Source: Candidatus Woesearchaeota archaeon (GTDB lineage Archaea; Nanobdellota; Nanobdellia; Woesearchaeales; GW2011-AR4). From it: a stretch of 54,080 nt of DNA. Both the position numbers and the translations under genes were made by a program. The stretch is from NCBI GenBank assembly GCA_016177615.1, contig JACOUX010000035.1, positions 1 to 54,080 on the forward strand, read 5' to 3'. This document shows, piece after piece, positions 27,315 through 37,900 of this stretch; position 1 is the first letter of the stretch, and every line of letters starts with the position of its first letter. The notes below the pieces were generated by a model. The model saw only the letters and a program-made list of their open reading frames with translations, was not told where the DNA came from and searched no databases.

Positions 27315-30300
27315 ATGAAAAAAAGAGTTTGCTTTATCATGGCCGTAATTTTGCTGCAATTGATGGCATTAGCCTTAGCTTCAGCCTCAAATGCGCTGAC
27401 AATCTCAAATGTAAGGGTTACAAACATAAATTCCAATGCCGCAACAATCGAATGGGATACTGATGTAATTGCAAACGGAAAAGTGCAATACGGGAAAACA
27501 TCAGGGCTTGGCTATTCCCAAAAGCATGACAATTTTGTTGATAAGCACATAGTTACTGTCTCAAACGGGATAGCGAGCGAAACTATATATTATTTCAGCG
27601 TTGAGTCTTCAGATGCAATTGGAAATTCAGCAGCTGCAAACAATTCAGATAAATTTTTCACATTCAAAACTCCTGACATAACTCCGCCTCCGATAGTCAC
27701 AGGGTTAAGGATTTCCTCGTCCACACAAAGCTCAATATCTTTGGCATGGGACAGCTCAAGCGCAGCAGACATAAGCCATTACATCATTTACAGGAACAAT
27801 ATAAGGATTGCAAATTCCACAGCAGCCGGATTTAATGACACTTCTGCCCAGCCAGGAGCAGCATTCACGTACAGGGTTGCTGCTGTTGACTCAAGCGGCA
27901 ACGAAGGCCTTAAGTCAGACTCATTATCAGCATCAGCAGCTTCAATTGACATGAATGCACCTGCAATAACCAATGTAAATGTCCTTACAGTAACCGATAC
28001 AACAGCAATCATAAAGTGGCTGACAAATGAGAACTCCACATCCATTGTGGCTTTCGGCATAAATGATACAGGCAAAATGCAAACTTCCAGCGGGATTGCC
28101 ACAAACCATTCTGTATCGATTGAAGGCTTAATAAAAGGGCAGAGCTATGTTTTCATAGTCAAATCATGCGACGCATCAGGCAACTGCGCGAACTCATCGG
28201 TAAAGAGCTTTATTGCCGGAAAGGACATAATGCCTCCGTTCATCAATCTTACAATTCCAAGATACATAAGCAGAAGGGTGATTGACTTGACGGGCTCGAC
28301 AGAGCCTTCCTCTTCAATTGCTCTTTTCATCAATGACATGAATGTCCCGAAAAGAAGCCTAAGCGGCAGCGAAACATCCTCAGGCAGATTCACTTTCAGC
28401 CAAATTCAATTGGAGCCAAACAATGCCATAAAAGTAGTTGCAATTGACAGCTCCGGCAACAGAAATGAAAAATTGATTGAAGTAGGGGTTGATACAGAAG
28501 AGCCTGCAATCAGCCTGAATAACGTGACAGCCCTCACATCAAATTCAAATGTAACGATAAGCGGCACTGTAAATGAGCAAGTAGCCATAAGCATTTTTGT
28601 TGACATCAACGTTAATGACTCCTCTGTTCCTCAAAAAATATTTGGGTTGAATGCAACCAAAATAACACAGAATTCAATTGAGATTCATTGGCAGGAGTTA
28701 AGAGAAAAGGATTTTAGCAATTATGCTGTTTATCGCTCTGGAATTCCAATTGCAGTCACAAAGCCGTCAAGCTACAACCTTTTCATAGATGCTTCAGTGG
28801 ACAGCGGAAAATCCTACACATACTCTGTCTCTGCTGTAAATATTTTCGGGAAAGAAGGCCAAAAATCAGATCCATTAACAGCAGCCACTCCAGGCGGTGG
28901 AGAGGTATTTAACAGAAGGGTGGAGCCTGTTGACATATTCGAAGAGCTGTCAAAGCCTTTGCTGGCTTTAAATGCAAGCGGAGCTTTTAATTTTGGAGTG
29001 AAGCTTGGCAAGGGGGATGGAAACTACAAGATCAGGCTGTTGTTTGAGGACAAGGCAAAAAACAGCGTTCTTATTGAGAGAAGCATTAGCCTTGACACAA
29101 AAAAGCCTGAGGTGAAGATAACAAATCCTGGTCCAGGGGCTTTTGTTTATGAGAATGCCGCCAACCAAGTAGATATAATAGGCACAACAAAGCCAAATTC
29201 CAAAGTCCATTTGTATATTGACAGGACTCCATTCACTTTCTATGAGCAGTCATTTGAGGTAAGCGGATTGCCAAATGAAATACAGGACATTCCTGAATCA
29301 ATATCAAAAAAGGCGTATATTGTTGATTTAACCAATATGGAAAAAAGGCTGGAAAACGTTTCAGACAAATTGCTTGAGGCAAAGTGCAAGCTGGGCGTTG
29401 TGACGAATGCATGCAGGGACGGGGCTGACCGCTCAGTGATGTCAGACAGCAAAGGCAATTTTAAATTTGAGGGCGTTGACCTTACCGCAACATTTGGGGC
29501 AGCAGCAAGGTTTACAGAAGTGCGCGAGACAGAAATAAGGGATATCCAGCTTAACCAGGAAGCAGCTAACGCAAAAAGGACAACTCTTGTTGTAGTTGCC
29601 GTTGACCAGGCTGGATTAAAGGGATTTGCTTCACAAACTGTTGGAATAGGGACATGCTGGAGAGGCAACCAGAGCTGGGATGTCATACCATTGACCAATT
29701 TGCAAAGCCCATTCTTGCTCAGCACAGAAAGGCTGGCAGAAGGCACAGAGGCAATAAGGTTTTATTTCAACTTTTCCTATATTGGAAGGGGTGCAAAAGC
29801 AAGAATAAAAATAGTTGCAATTTCAAAGGCATGCTCAAGCTATGAGCTTTCTGACCCAAGATTTAACTTAAGCTGCAAAATACTTCAGGCAGGAGGAAAT
29901 CCGAAGTATTTAAACCCTCCTGATAACACATTAACCTACACTGAAATTCCTCTGGGAAGGCTTCCAAACATGGACAAGTTTGCCGAAGGCGACTGGAAAG
30001 GCTTCCTTAAATCAATAAGCAAGGAAATGACTTTCCCCATTAAGCTTCAGATAAGCTATCAGCATGATATGAATAACGATGGAATTTTGGAAACAGAAGT
30101 GCAGCAGACATGCGAGCAATTAACTTATGTTGTTGACAACTCAATAATTGACCCAAGAAAAGTCCTGCCTGACTTCATGCTGTACGATTTTGTTGATTTT
30201 CTTGACACTTCAATAAAAGGGCTGAGCAAGGCTCAGGAGCAGATTGACCGTGCATTAAACTATGTTGCATATGGGTGCCTTTCCTCATTTGCGCTTAACA

Positions 30301-33300
30301 CAGTGCTGCAGACCTATAGGAGATGGGTTGAGTTCTGGGATGAACACACATATAATGGATTGTTAAAAGGGCCAAAAGGGCTTCTGGGAACAGATATATT
30401 TACAACAAATCCATTCACAGGGCCTGAGCAGGCTGACTGCCAAATTTTAATCGAGGAAATTGTAAAGTCCAAGGGCAAGTTCAAAATCAAGTACATGACT
30501 GATGCTGATTTGGCAAGATGCTTTCCGAGAACTTCAGGGGCATGGAAAAGAGAAGCTGATTCATACCAATGGTTTAGGTGGACATGTGACAGGATTTTTG
30601 GCCATGCTGCGCCTGCAAAGCGCACAGAGGTAATGACTGACAAAAATTTAAGGGAGCAGATTGATGCCCCTGACCAATGCCCGGGGCAGTCAGCAGACAG
30701 AGGAAAGCCAATCAGGCTTGTCAGATGCAAAGATGTGCAATTGTCCAAGTATGAAAAGCAGCCGTCACAATATGAGCCTGACGCAAAATGCTTTGAAATA
30801 TCAGACAAGAACACAAGGTCCACAACTCTTTACGTCTTAAACGAGCGGCCAATAGAAGGCAACCTGTATAAGATAAGCAGATCAGCAGGACGCTCCACAA
30901 TCGAGGAAGACTATGCCCTAAAAATAACTGAAACAAATTATTTGACCGCCGATCCAAGGAGCTGCAGTGAAGTATGCGCAGGCCCGGGCCAAACTCAAAG
31001 AAGGCAGGTGCAGCGCGAGGGCAAAAGCATCACAATAAATTATGACAAAAGTGGAAATGCAGGGTGGGGGGAATGCCTTATAGTTAATACATGCAGGGCC
31101 TTAAATGCCGGCGACCAAAAAGACCCAAATAATCCCAGCAGCAAAATCACAATAACGGAAATGAAGGATGGCAAGCCTTTAATTCGGACAGTCAGCGACG
31201 CATCCACAAGAGGAGGCTTTACTTCTGACTGCTTTTACGGAAGAACATATGCATATGGGGGAATCTCATCAGATACAAAAGCTGTTCTTGGCACAGATGA
31301 TGAAAGGGAAGTATGCTGCTGCATAAATTCAAAGGAAAAATCAGCAACTGACTACGGATATTACCAGCCTGATGACGTATGGGCAATAGATACCTCTTTG
31401 AGAAAGCCGGTGCACCAGTCCAAAACTGCATCCCCTCTCCAAGGGGCCCTTGCAGCCACTCCTCCGCAGGGCAGTGTTCAGGCTCCGGATGCCAAAGAAG
31501 ACCAAAGGCTTGCTGACATGAAATGGAGCTACCGCTACTTCAAGGAAAAGTTTGAGGCAAAGAGTATAGACAACAAAGCAATTCATAACCAATACAACAA
31601 AGACAGGTATATTGAAGGAAGAGACCTGCCTGCATGCTTTGGCCAGAATAACTGGCTAAGGGGGGACAAGGCATTGTTTGTTGACCCGTTCAAGCAGCAT
31701 GAAGCATCAGTCCAGTGCGTGCATCTGGCAGGAGTAAGCCAAAGGCTCAAGTTCCTGCAAAACCTCATGGGCTCAATGTCAACATGCCTGAAAAAAGTGA
31801 GGATAAGCGGAGGAGGAGATGCAGGCGCATGCAAGGAGCTGTTTACACAATACTTGTGCAATTCAATCTGGCAGATAGTGAATTTTGCCACAAATGGATG
31901 CAATCCTACAGAATTTCCTGAAACAGAGAAGCAGAACACCAATGTATTAACCTATGTTAAGCAGGGTTTCAAAGGAGTTTCAGAAAGTTTATCTGACCTG
32001 CAAAGCACGATAACACAGGAATATGGGAATGCGAAGCTCAATGAGCTTCTTGGCACAGGAGAGTCAAGCGTTGCAAGAAAGATATGCCTGGCTGCATTTG
32101 GCTATGACTGGGAAATCAATGCAAAAAATCTTGTTGATGTGGCTTATGCAACCCCATTTTCTACATTAGTGCAGCCGATAACAAAATCAAGGGAATTTTT
32201 GACAGTTGATCCATTATCTTACAGGCCAAAATATGAGTACAGGGCATCCTGGATAATCAACCCGGGATGTGATTTTGAAAGGTACGATGTCTATCTTTCA
32301 TGCATCGGAAGAAAGCAGCTTGACCAGTATCCAAACCAGATAAACTGCGGAGCAGTAGGCGCTCCTTCAATTGGAACTGTTACAAGCTTGGGTGTCAGCA
32401 CATCAAAAGGCTACAGCGATTGCGACTGTTTGAACCTGCCTGATGAAAAGGTACAGCCTTTTTTCGGAGGCAGGCTAAAACAGAATGTGCTCGAAGACAG
32501 AGAGCACCATGACGATTTTGAATATGACGTAAGGTATGACCACCTGAAATTTGTCTTAAAGACAGACAGAAGAATCCCCCCAAACACAAAGGCAAACTGC
32601 TTTCCCTCCGGCTATGAGGATGGCGTGTTTTATTTCCCATTGCATGATAAAACAATAAGGGACATTGCAGACTGCAGAGTCGATCCTTTGTCTGGCTCAT
32701 TTACGTGCGGGGCAAGCAGCGTTTTCACAACCAAAAAAGGATTTGCAAGCTTCGTTGACCTTTTCATTAACGGAGTCAACACGCTTGAGCGGGACAGGCT
32801 CGTGTTTAATGTTGGAGACTCATTGGTCATTGACACCAACATAAGGAAAGTCGGAGCAGACAAGTGCCTGTCAGCAACAATAGACAACCATGAAGAAGTT
32901 ATGGGAATAGATGTAGACGGAGTCTATCCTTATCAGATGGTGCTTGGAACAACATTGAGCACAATACAGCCGGCTGATATCCAGGCGCCTAAAGAAATTA
33001 CAGTCAGCAAGCTGCCTTCAAGCAATCCGAACCCGGTATCAATTAAAATACTGTTTTATGATGCTGATAATGATGGATGGATTTCATTTGCCCCTGACAG
33101 CGCAGGCAACAAAGACGGAAGCAAAGACGTTATAGAAATTGAAAGCAACCAGATTCCAATATCAAGCTTAACTGCTCCAAAAATTTTAAACAAAGGCACA
33201 AATAACGAGGTTGAAGTTTCATTGTCCGACTACAAGATTGTCCTAAAAAAGCAGAAAGCAGAGATAGAGATTTTGGCAGCAGTAATCCCAAAAGACCTTG

Positions 33301-34076
33301 CCGGCAAGGCGCAAGCTACCAAGAAAATCACTGATGCTTCTGGAAAGGCGATAGATGTAGGCGTAGTTGATGCTAATATTGTGGTTTCTGGAACTACAAC
33401 AGCAGCCCAGCCGCCACAGTCACAGGTTAAAACATTAGTGATTGGCCTGTACCACCTCAAAGGAGATGCTGAAAAGTTCACCAATGCAGGCGATTGTGAT
33501 CTAAACAATCCTGTTTATGGCTCTCAGCAAACTGAGCAGAAGAGAACTATCATGATAACCGTGCAGCAGAGGCCGACTGGAGCTGAAACGCAGGGGCCTT
33601 CGATAAGAAACCTGAAAATACCTGGCACTGTTCAAAAAGAAAAAACAGGAGAGATAAGGATAACAGCAGAAATTACGCATGCCAGCGGAATAAAAAGCGC
33701 AGTCATGGCATGCAAAAAGCCTGATGGAAATGACCTTCCTGTTCCGCTTCCAAATTCCTTAAGCAACAACTTATACGACTTTGTCATAGGAATTAATAGT
33801 ATAAACATGGCTGGAAAGTACCAGTGCACAATAACAGCAACTGCCCAAAATCCTGCTGCAAAAACAAACTCGTACACCGCTAGCTTTGAGGTAATGTGTG
33901 GAGGCCCCCCATCTGACTATGGGTTTTGTGAAGAGGATAAGTGCATGCTGGGGAGCACAAAGATTAATGGTGGCCTGCAGTGCGCACCAAAAAAAGTAGC
34001 TCCAACTCCGCTAACTCCGTCAGCTGGCGCTGCACCTGCGGGAACCATACCGACGGCAGCACCACCTCCATCTTAA
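27315..34076 (+). CDS. Giant secreted FN3/Ig-like protein with Cys-rich modules, set B
   Basis: 2253 residues. A signal peptide (CFIMAVILLQLMALALASAS) is followed by fibronectin-III-like repeats: VTNINSNAATIEWDTD, GLRISSSTQSSISLAWDSS and a third near ITNVNVLTVTDTTAIIKW. Ig/Big-like units come next (TNPGPGAFVYENAANQVDII), then a long Cys-rich helical region. That region contains modules similar to the set A protein (DPFKQHEASVQCVHLAG, then MSTCLKKV, GACKELF, LCNSIWQI). A DADNDGWISF motif may bind calcium. The last about 100 residues are Ig-like with paired Cys and a Pro/Ala/Thr tail without a membrane helix, so it is probably secreted or bound to other components. No frameshift is seen across 6.7 kb. 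It follows the pilin-like gene without a gap. Adhesin or structural fibre is the likely class. Confidence 0.75.
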   Translation: MKKRVCFIMAVILLQLMALALASASNALTISNVRVTNINSNAATIEWDTDVIANGKVQYGKTSGLGYSQKHDNFVDKHIVTVSNGIASETIYYFSVESSDAIGNSAAANNSDKFFTFKTPDITPPPIVTGLRISSSTQSSISLAWDSSSAADISHYIIYRNNIRIANSTAAGFNDTSAQPGAAFTYRVAAVDSSGNEGLKSDSLSASAASIDMNAPAITNVNVLTVTDTTAIIKWLTNENSTSIVAFGINDTGKMQTSSGIATNHSVSIEGLIKGQSYVFIVKSCDASGNCANSSVKSFIAGKDIMPPFINLTIPRYISRRVIDLTGSTEPSSSIALFINDMNVPKRSLSGSETSSGRFTFSQIQLEPNNAIKVVAIDSSGNRNEKLIEVGVDTEEPAISLNNVTALTSNSNVTISGTVNEQVAISIFVDINVNDSSVPQKIFGLNATKITQNSIEIHWQELREKDFSNYAVYRSGIPIAVTKPSSYNLFIDASVDSGKSYTYSVSAVNIFGKEGQKSDPLTAATPGGGEVFNRRVEPVDIFEELSKPLLALNASGAFNFGVKLGKGDGNYKIRLLFEDKAKNSVLIERSISLDTKKPEVKITNPGPGAFVYENAANQVDIIGTTKPNSKVHLYIDRTPFTFYEQSFEVSGLPNEIQDIPESISKKAYIVDLTNMEKRLENVSDKLLEAKCKLGVVTNACRDGADRSVMSDSKGNFKFEGVDLTATFGAAARFTEVRETEIRDIQLNQEAANAKRTTLVVVAVDQAGLKGFASQTVGIGTCWRGNQSWDVIPLTNLQSPFLLSTERLAEGTEAIRFYFNFSYIGRGAKARIKIVAISKACSSYELSDPRFNLSCKILQAGGNPKYLNPPDNTLTYTEIPLGRLPNMDKFAEGDWKGFLKSISKEMTFPIKLQISYQHDMNNDGILETEVQQTCEQLTYVVDNSIIDPRKVLPDFMLYDFVDFLDTSIKGLSKAQEQIDRALNYVAYGCLSSFALNTVLQTYRRWVEFWDEHTYNGLLKGPKGLLGTDIFTTNPFTGPEQADCQILIEEIVKSKGKFKIKYMTDADLARCFPRTSGAWKREADSYQWFRWTCDRIFGHAAPAKRTEVMTDKNLREQIDAPDQCPGQSADRGKPIRLVRCKDVQLSKYEKQPSQYEPDAKCFEISDKNTRSTTLYVLNERPIEGNLYKISRSAGRSTIEEDYALKITETNYLTADPRSCSEVCAGPGQTQRRQVQREGKSITINYDKSGNAGWGECLIVNTCRALNAGDQKDPNNPSSKITITEMKDGKPLIRTVSDASTRGGFTSDCFYGRTYAYGGISSDTKAVLGTDDEREVCCCINSKEKSATDYGYYQPDDVWAIDTSLRKPVHQSKTASPLQGALAATPPQGSVQAPDAKEDQRLADMKWSYRYFKEKFEAKSIDNKAIHNQYNKDRYIEGRDLPACFGQNNWLRGDKALFVDPFKQHEASVQCVHLAGVSQRLKFLQNLMGSMSTCLKKVRISGGGDAGACKELFTQYLCNSIWQIVNFATNGCNPTEFPETEKQNTNVLTYVKQGFKGVSESLSDLQSTITQEYGNAKLNELLGTGESSVARKICLAAFGYDWEINAKNLVDVAYATPFSTLVQPITKSREFLTVDPLSYRPKYEYRASWIINPGCDFERYDVYLSCIGRKQLDQYPNQINCGAVGAPSIGTVTSLGVSTSKGYSDCDCLNLPDEKVQPFFGGRLKQNVLEDREHHDDFEYDVRYDHLKFVLKTDRRIPPNTKANCFPSGYEDGVFYFPLHDKTIRDIADCRVDPLSGSFTCGASSVFTTKKGFASFVDLFINGVNTLERDRLVFNVGDSLVIDTNIRKVGADKCLSATIDNHEEVMGIDVDGVYPYQMVLGTTLSTIQPADIQAPKEITVSKLPSSNPNPVSIKILFYDADNDGWISFAPDSAGNKDGSKDVIEIESNQIPISSLTAPKILNKGTNNEVEVSLSDYKIVLKKQKAEIEILAAVIPKDLAGKAQATKKITDASGKAIDVGVVDANIVVSGTTTAAQPPQSQVKTLVIGLYHLKGDAEKFTNAGDCDLNNPVYGSQQTEQKRTIMITVQQRPTGAETQGPSIRNLKIPGTVQKEKTGEIRITAEITHASGIKSAVMACKKPDGNDLPVPLPNSLSNNLYDFVIGINSINMAGKYQCTITATAQNPAAKTNSYTASFEVMCGGPPSDYGFCEEDKCMLGSTKINGGLQCAPKKVAPTPLTPSAGAAPAGTIPTAAPPPS

Positions 34077-34097
34077 TAAAACGGCACAGGCATAAAA

Positions 34098-34934
34098 ATG
34101 TCAAAAATAATATTAAGCTCAATCAAGGAATCCTTTGCCTCAATCTGGAAGCAAAAGGCATTGTTTTTTGCGCTTATGGCTCTGCAGGCATTATTTTTTG
34201 CCTTATTTTTTTACCTGAGCATGAATTACCAGGCAAAAATTCTTTTGAATGCAAAAGCCATTTCCGACTATGTCGGCCAGCAAAGCTTTGACGATCCTTC
34301 TATAGCCTCTAATATTCTCGAGCAGAAAAGCATTTTAGGAGACGACCCATTACGGATAAGCAGGAATTTTAACGAGATGAGGATTAATTTTATTGCCTAT
34401 CTTGCTTATTCTTTTATACTTGGAACTATTTTCATGTCGTTAAGTTGGGCGCTTTCTTCCAGACTGAAAGGCAGGGAAGGCAAATTCATCATAAAAAATT
34501 TTATGGTGGATTTCATGAGTAATATTATTGTGCTGTCATTTTCAATGGCGCTGGTATTCATCTTCCTGATTTTGATGTTCGGCATCCCATTGGAATTAAT
34601 TGAAGCAAAAGGGGTGCTTATCAGATTCCTGCCGTTTATTGCTTTTTCAATTGTCCTTTGCTATTTCACGCTTGTGGCTTTGGCTCTTCCAAAACCTGGC
34701 CTGAAAAATGTCATTCACAGGGCATTGGTGGTTGGAATCACAAAAATTCATTATATCCTGGCAGCCTGCAGCGCAAGCCTGCTGCTGCTGGCAGCATCAG
34801 TCATCCTAATGTACCATTTCCTCGAAGGGAATTTGATGGCATTGTCTGCATCTGTGCTTCTGTTCATTTTCAGTTTTGTGTTTGGAAGGATCCTTTTAGC
34901 AAAGGTTGTTGAGAAGGTTGAAGCGCTTTTTTAG
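34098..34934 (+). CDS. Polytopic membrane protein between giant surface genes
   Basis: 278 residues with about six membrane segments (ALFFALMALQALFFALFFYL, FIAYLAYSFILGTIFMSLSW, IIVLSFSMALVFIFLILMFG, FLPFIAFSIVLCYFTLVALA and two C-terminal ones). It resembles the 24392-25165 product in size and layout. An extracytoplasmic loop of about 70 residues follows helix 1. No catalytic motif is seen. It is 21 bp after the 2253-residue gene and 55 bp before the 1948-residue gene, on the same strand, so it is probably part of operon B. A platform or assembly role is inferred. Confidence 0.65.
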   Translation: MSKIILSSIKESFASIWKQKALFFALMALQALFFALFFYLSMNYQAKILLNAKAISDYVGQQSFDDPSIASNILEQKSILGDDPLRISRNFNEMRINFIAYLAYSFILGTIFMSLSWALSSRLKGREGKFIIKNFMVDFMSNIIVLSFSMALVFIFLILMFGIPLELIEAKGVLIRFLPFIAFSIVLCYFTLVALALPKPGLKNVIHRALVVGITKIHYILAACSASLLLLAASVILMYHFLEGNLMALSASVLLFIFSFVFGRILLAKVVEKVEALF

Positions 34935-34989
34935 AAATGTTTAAATATAGGCTTTTCAAAAGATTAAATAATATAAAAAATGATAAAAA

Positions 34990-37900
34990 ATGCTTGAAAA
35001 AAGAGGTAATTTTAAGCGAGCAATATTTCTCGTTTCCTTAATCGCATTTGTCACATTATTTTTTATTGTGTCGATGTTTGTATATGGGGTAACCAACTGT
35101 TGGACGTACTCTTCTGAATCAACCTGCGAAGCTAATACAAAATGCACATGGCATGATGATGCATGGGGAAGCGGCTGGTGCGAGCAGATTGACTGCTGGA
35201 GTTTTTATACCCAAAAAGACTGCTCAAATGCCAATGCTACCTACAATCTATCATGCAAATGGCAAACTCCTTCATTGCCTCCTGGTTGGTGCACAGAAGC
35301 AAACTGCTGGGACTTTGGAGGCACAAATCAAACGGTTTGTGAGAATGACACTAGAAGAGATTATGGACTATCATGCCTTTGGGGGCCGACTGATCCATCT
35401 CCTAATTATATCGGATACAATTGCTTTGGCGGACCACAATGCTACAGGACTATCCCATATACCGAAGCAGAATGCAAGAATATAACAGGATGCTCATGGG
35501 GAGCGTGTTATCAAAAGGGATTTTGGGACTATACTGCGCAAGCTTCTTGTGAAAGCAATCCCAGCTATTACTGGCGCAGTGACAATATTTGCCAGCCAAT
35601 TGGCTGTTATGATGAAAAACACAAGGCGCAGACTTCATGCGACAACTCAAGCGACAGCTTAGTCTGTAAATGGAATTCAAAGTACAGCTATTGTGAAACG
35701 CTTAATTGCTGGTCATTCAACTATAACCAAACAGGGTGCCAAAGTACTGCAATTCCTGGTCTGGAATGCATTTGGAAAGATCCATGGTGTGAAACGAAAG
35801 CTTGCTGGCAGAACAATGACGAAACCAGCTGTAAAGGAAAGACAGGGTATGATGCAAAAAATTGCACGTGGCATGCTGCATCTGTTGTTACAACAGGATG
35901 GTGCGAAAAGATAGGCTGTTGGAATGTTCCAGGAATTAATTCAAGCAATGGCAGCATTGTTATTAATGAAACCCAATGCGTAAATAACTCTTATGGCTTA
36001 AATTGTGTCTGGGAAAGCAATACATGGGGATCCTTCTGCTATGAAAACCGCAATGTTTCTGTATTGAGTTGCTCTAATATTACAGACGAAAAGAAATGCT
36101 TTGATTCAATGTGGTGCTGGTGGGATTCAACATCTAACAGATGCAATGAGCCAACAGCAGGCACAGAAGGGGGGGCGATAGGCGGAAGCTTATTAGCGCC
36201 TGGATGCTGGATTTTTGACTTGAACCAAAGCTCATGCACAAATACAACAGGCTGTGCTTATGACTCAACATTAAAGCTGTGTAATCTCAGCACCACAGTT
36301 GCTGCTGATATAGCAGATGGCATAAGCTCAAATGGATTGAATTGCACACTGCTTAATAATACGAATTTATGCAATGGCGCTACATTTTTGCCTTATTGCT
36401 GTGAGTGGCAAGGATCTAAATGCCAGCAGAATAAGTACTCAACAACTTGCCATGATAACCTAAAGAAGCCTCCAGAGGGAGCAAATTATTGCGATGATTA
36501 TAATGCCTATACATCTGAAGCCAAATGCAATGAAATAGCCAATAATCCTTGGTATATGCCATGCAGGTGGAACAACAATACAAAACATTGTGAGTTTAAA
36601 GGCGACAAATTTTTTACTCAAGGTGAGGAGGGAGATATAGATTTAGTGGATAACAAAGAGATGTGTGAAAATGGTGTTGGAGGACTGTGGATAACTGAAA
36701 GCTATTGCGGAGCTGGCAATATGACAAACGCTTCTATAGCTATAGGCAGATGCGCGCCAAAATTAGGCTCAAAAGGAGGAAATTGCGACTCAGCGTGCTT
36801 TAGATGTGAATTTAAGCCTGATGGCTCCAACCACAGCACAGAAGGCGCTGCAAGAACAGCTTGTGAAGGATCAGCTCTGGGATTTTGCGTTTGGAAATCA
36901 GACAGTGGAGCCCAAAATAAGCTAGGATTTTGCGAGCCAAGCGCAGAAATTAAAGGAGGAAGTGTCGGCAAATGCGATTCAAACAATTGCGATGCGTGCA
37001 ATTCCTATAATTCAGTCAATGCCAAAACCAAGTGCCAGGAAGCCAAGTGCGAGTGGAAGATTGACCTATTAGACGCAACAAAAGGCTTCTGTGTTTCAGC
37101 CGGCAAAACAACATGCCTTGACAGGTGTGAAAGCTGCAATGAGCAGAAATCCTGTGTAGAGAAAGGAAGAGGCATAAACGGCTCTTGTACATGGGACTCT
37201 AATCTGGGACTATGCAAAAAAACTTCAACAGGGGACAATACAGGCGCTGTGGAAACATGCTTTGATGGAATTGACAATGACGGAGATGCGAAGGTAGACT
37301 GTGCAGACGGATCCTGCTTTACAGACCCATTTTGCGGTGGGTCATCTATAAAGGACTGCTGGCAGTATTCAAATAACGCCAGCTGTGTTGATAATGGATG
37401 CAGATGGTTTAATGACACATATGGGAGCTGGTGCGACCAACCAGGTGCTGTATGCTGGCAGTATGATGGCGATTCAGCAGGATGTTTGCAACAAAGTGCT
37501 TGCCAATGGCAGCCAGCAGCTGCAGGCACAACAATGTGCAACTTAAATGAATCGGTATGGGATGAGTGTGCTCCTTTAAGTCAGAGTGACTGTAATAATA
37601 ACAATAGATGTTATTGGTTTGTTGATCCGTATCTGAGTACAATAAATGCCAGCAAAGGATGGTGCGGCCATAGGCACGAAATTTGCCATTTCAACCAAAC
37701 TTTGATGACTAATTCCAATGCTTCTTGCTCATTGGCTTGGCAAAAGATTGGAGGAAACCTAAACTGCACTTGGTACTTTGATCCCTGGTCCCAAAATAGT
37801 GGCTATTGTGAGTCATCATGCTTTAGCTTAGGAAATGACTGCAGCTTAAACGGAATGTGCAAAAGCAAAGACGGGTGGTGCAATCCATCCGGATTTGGCG

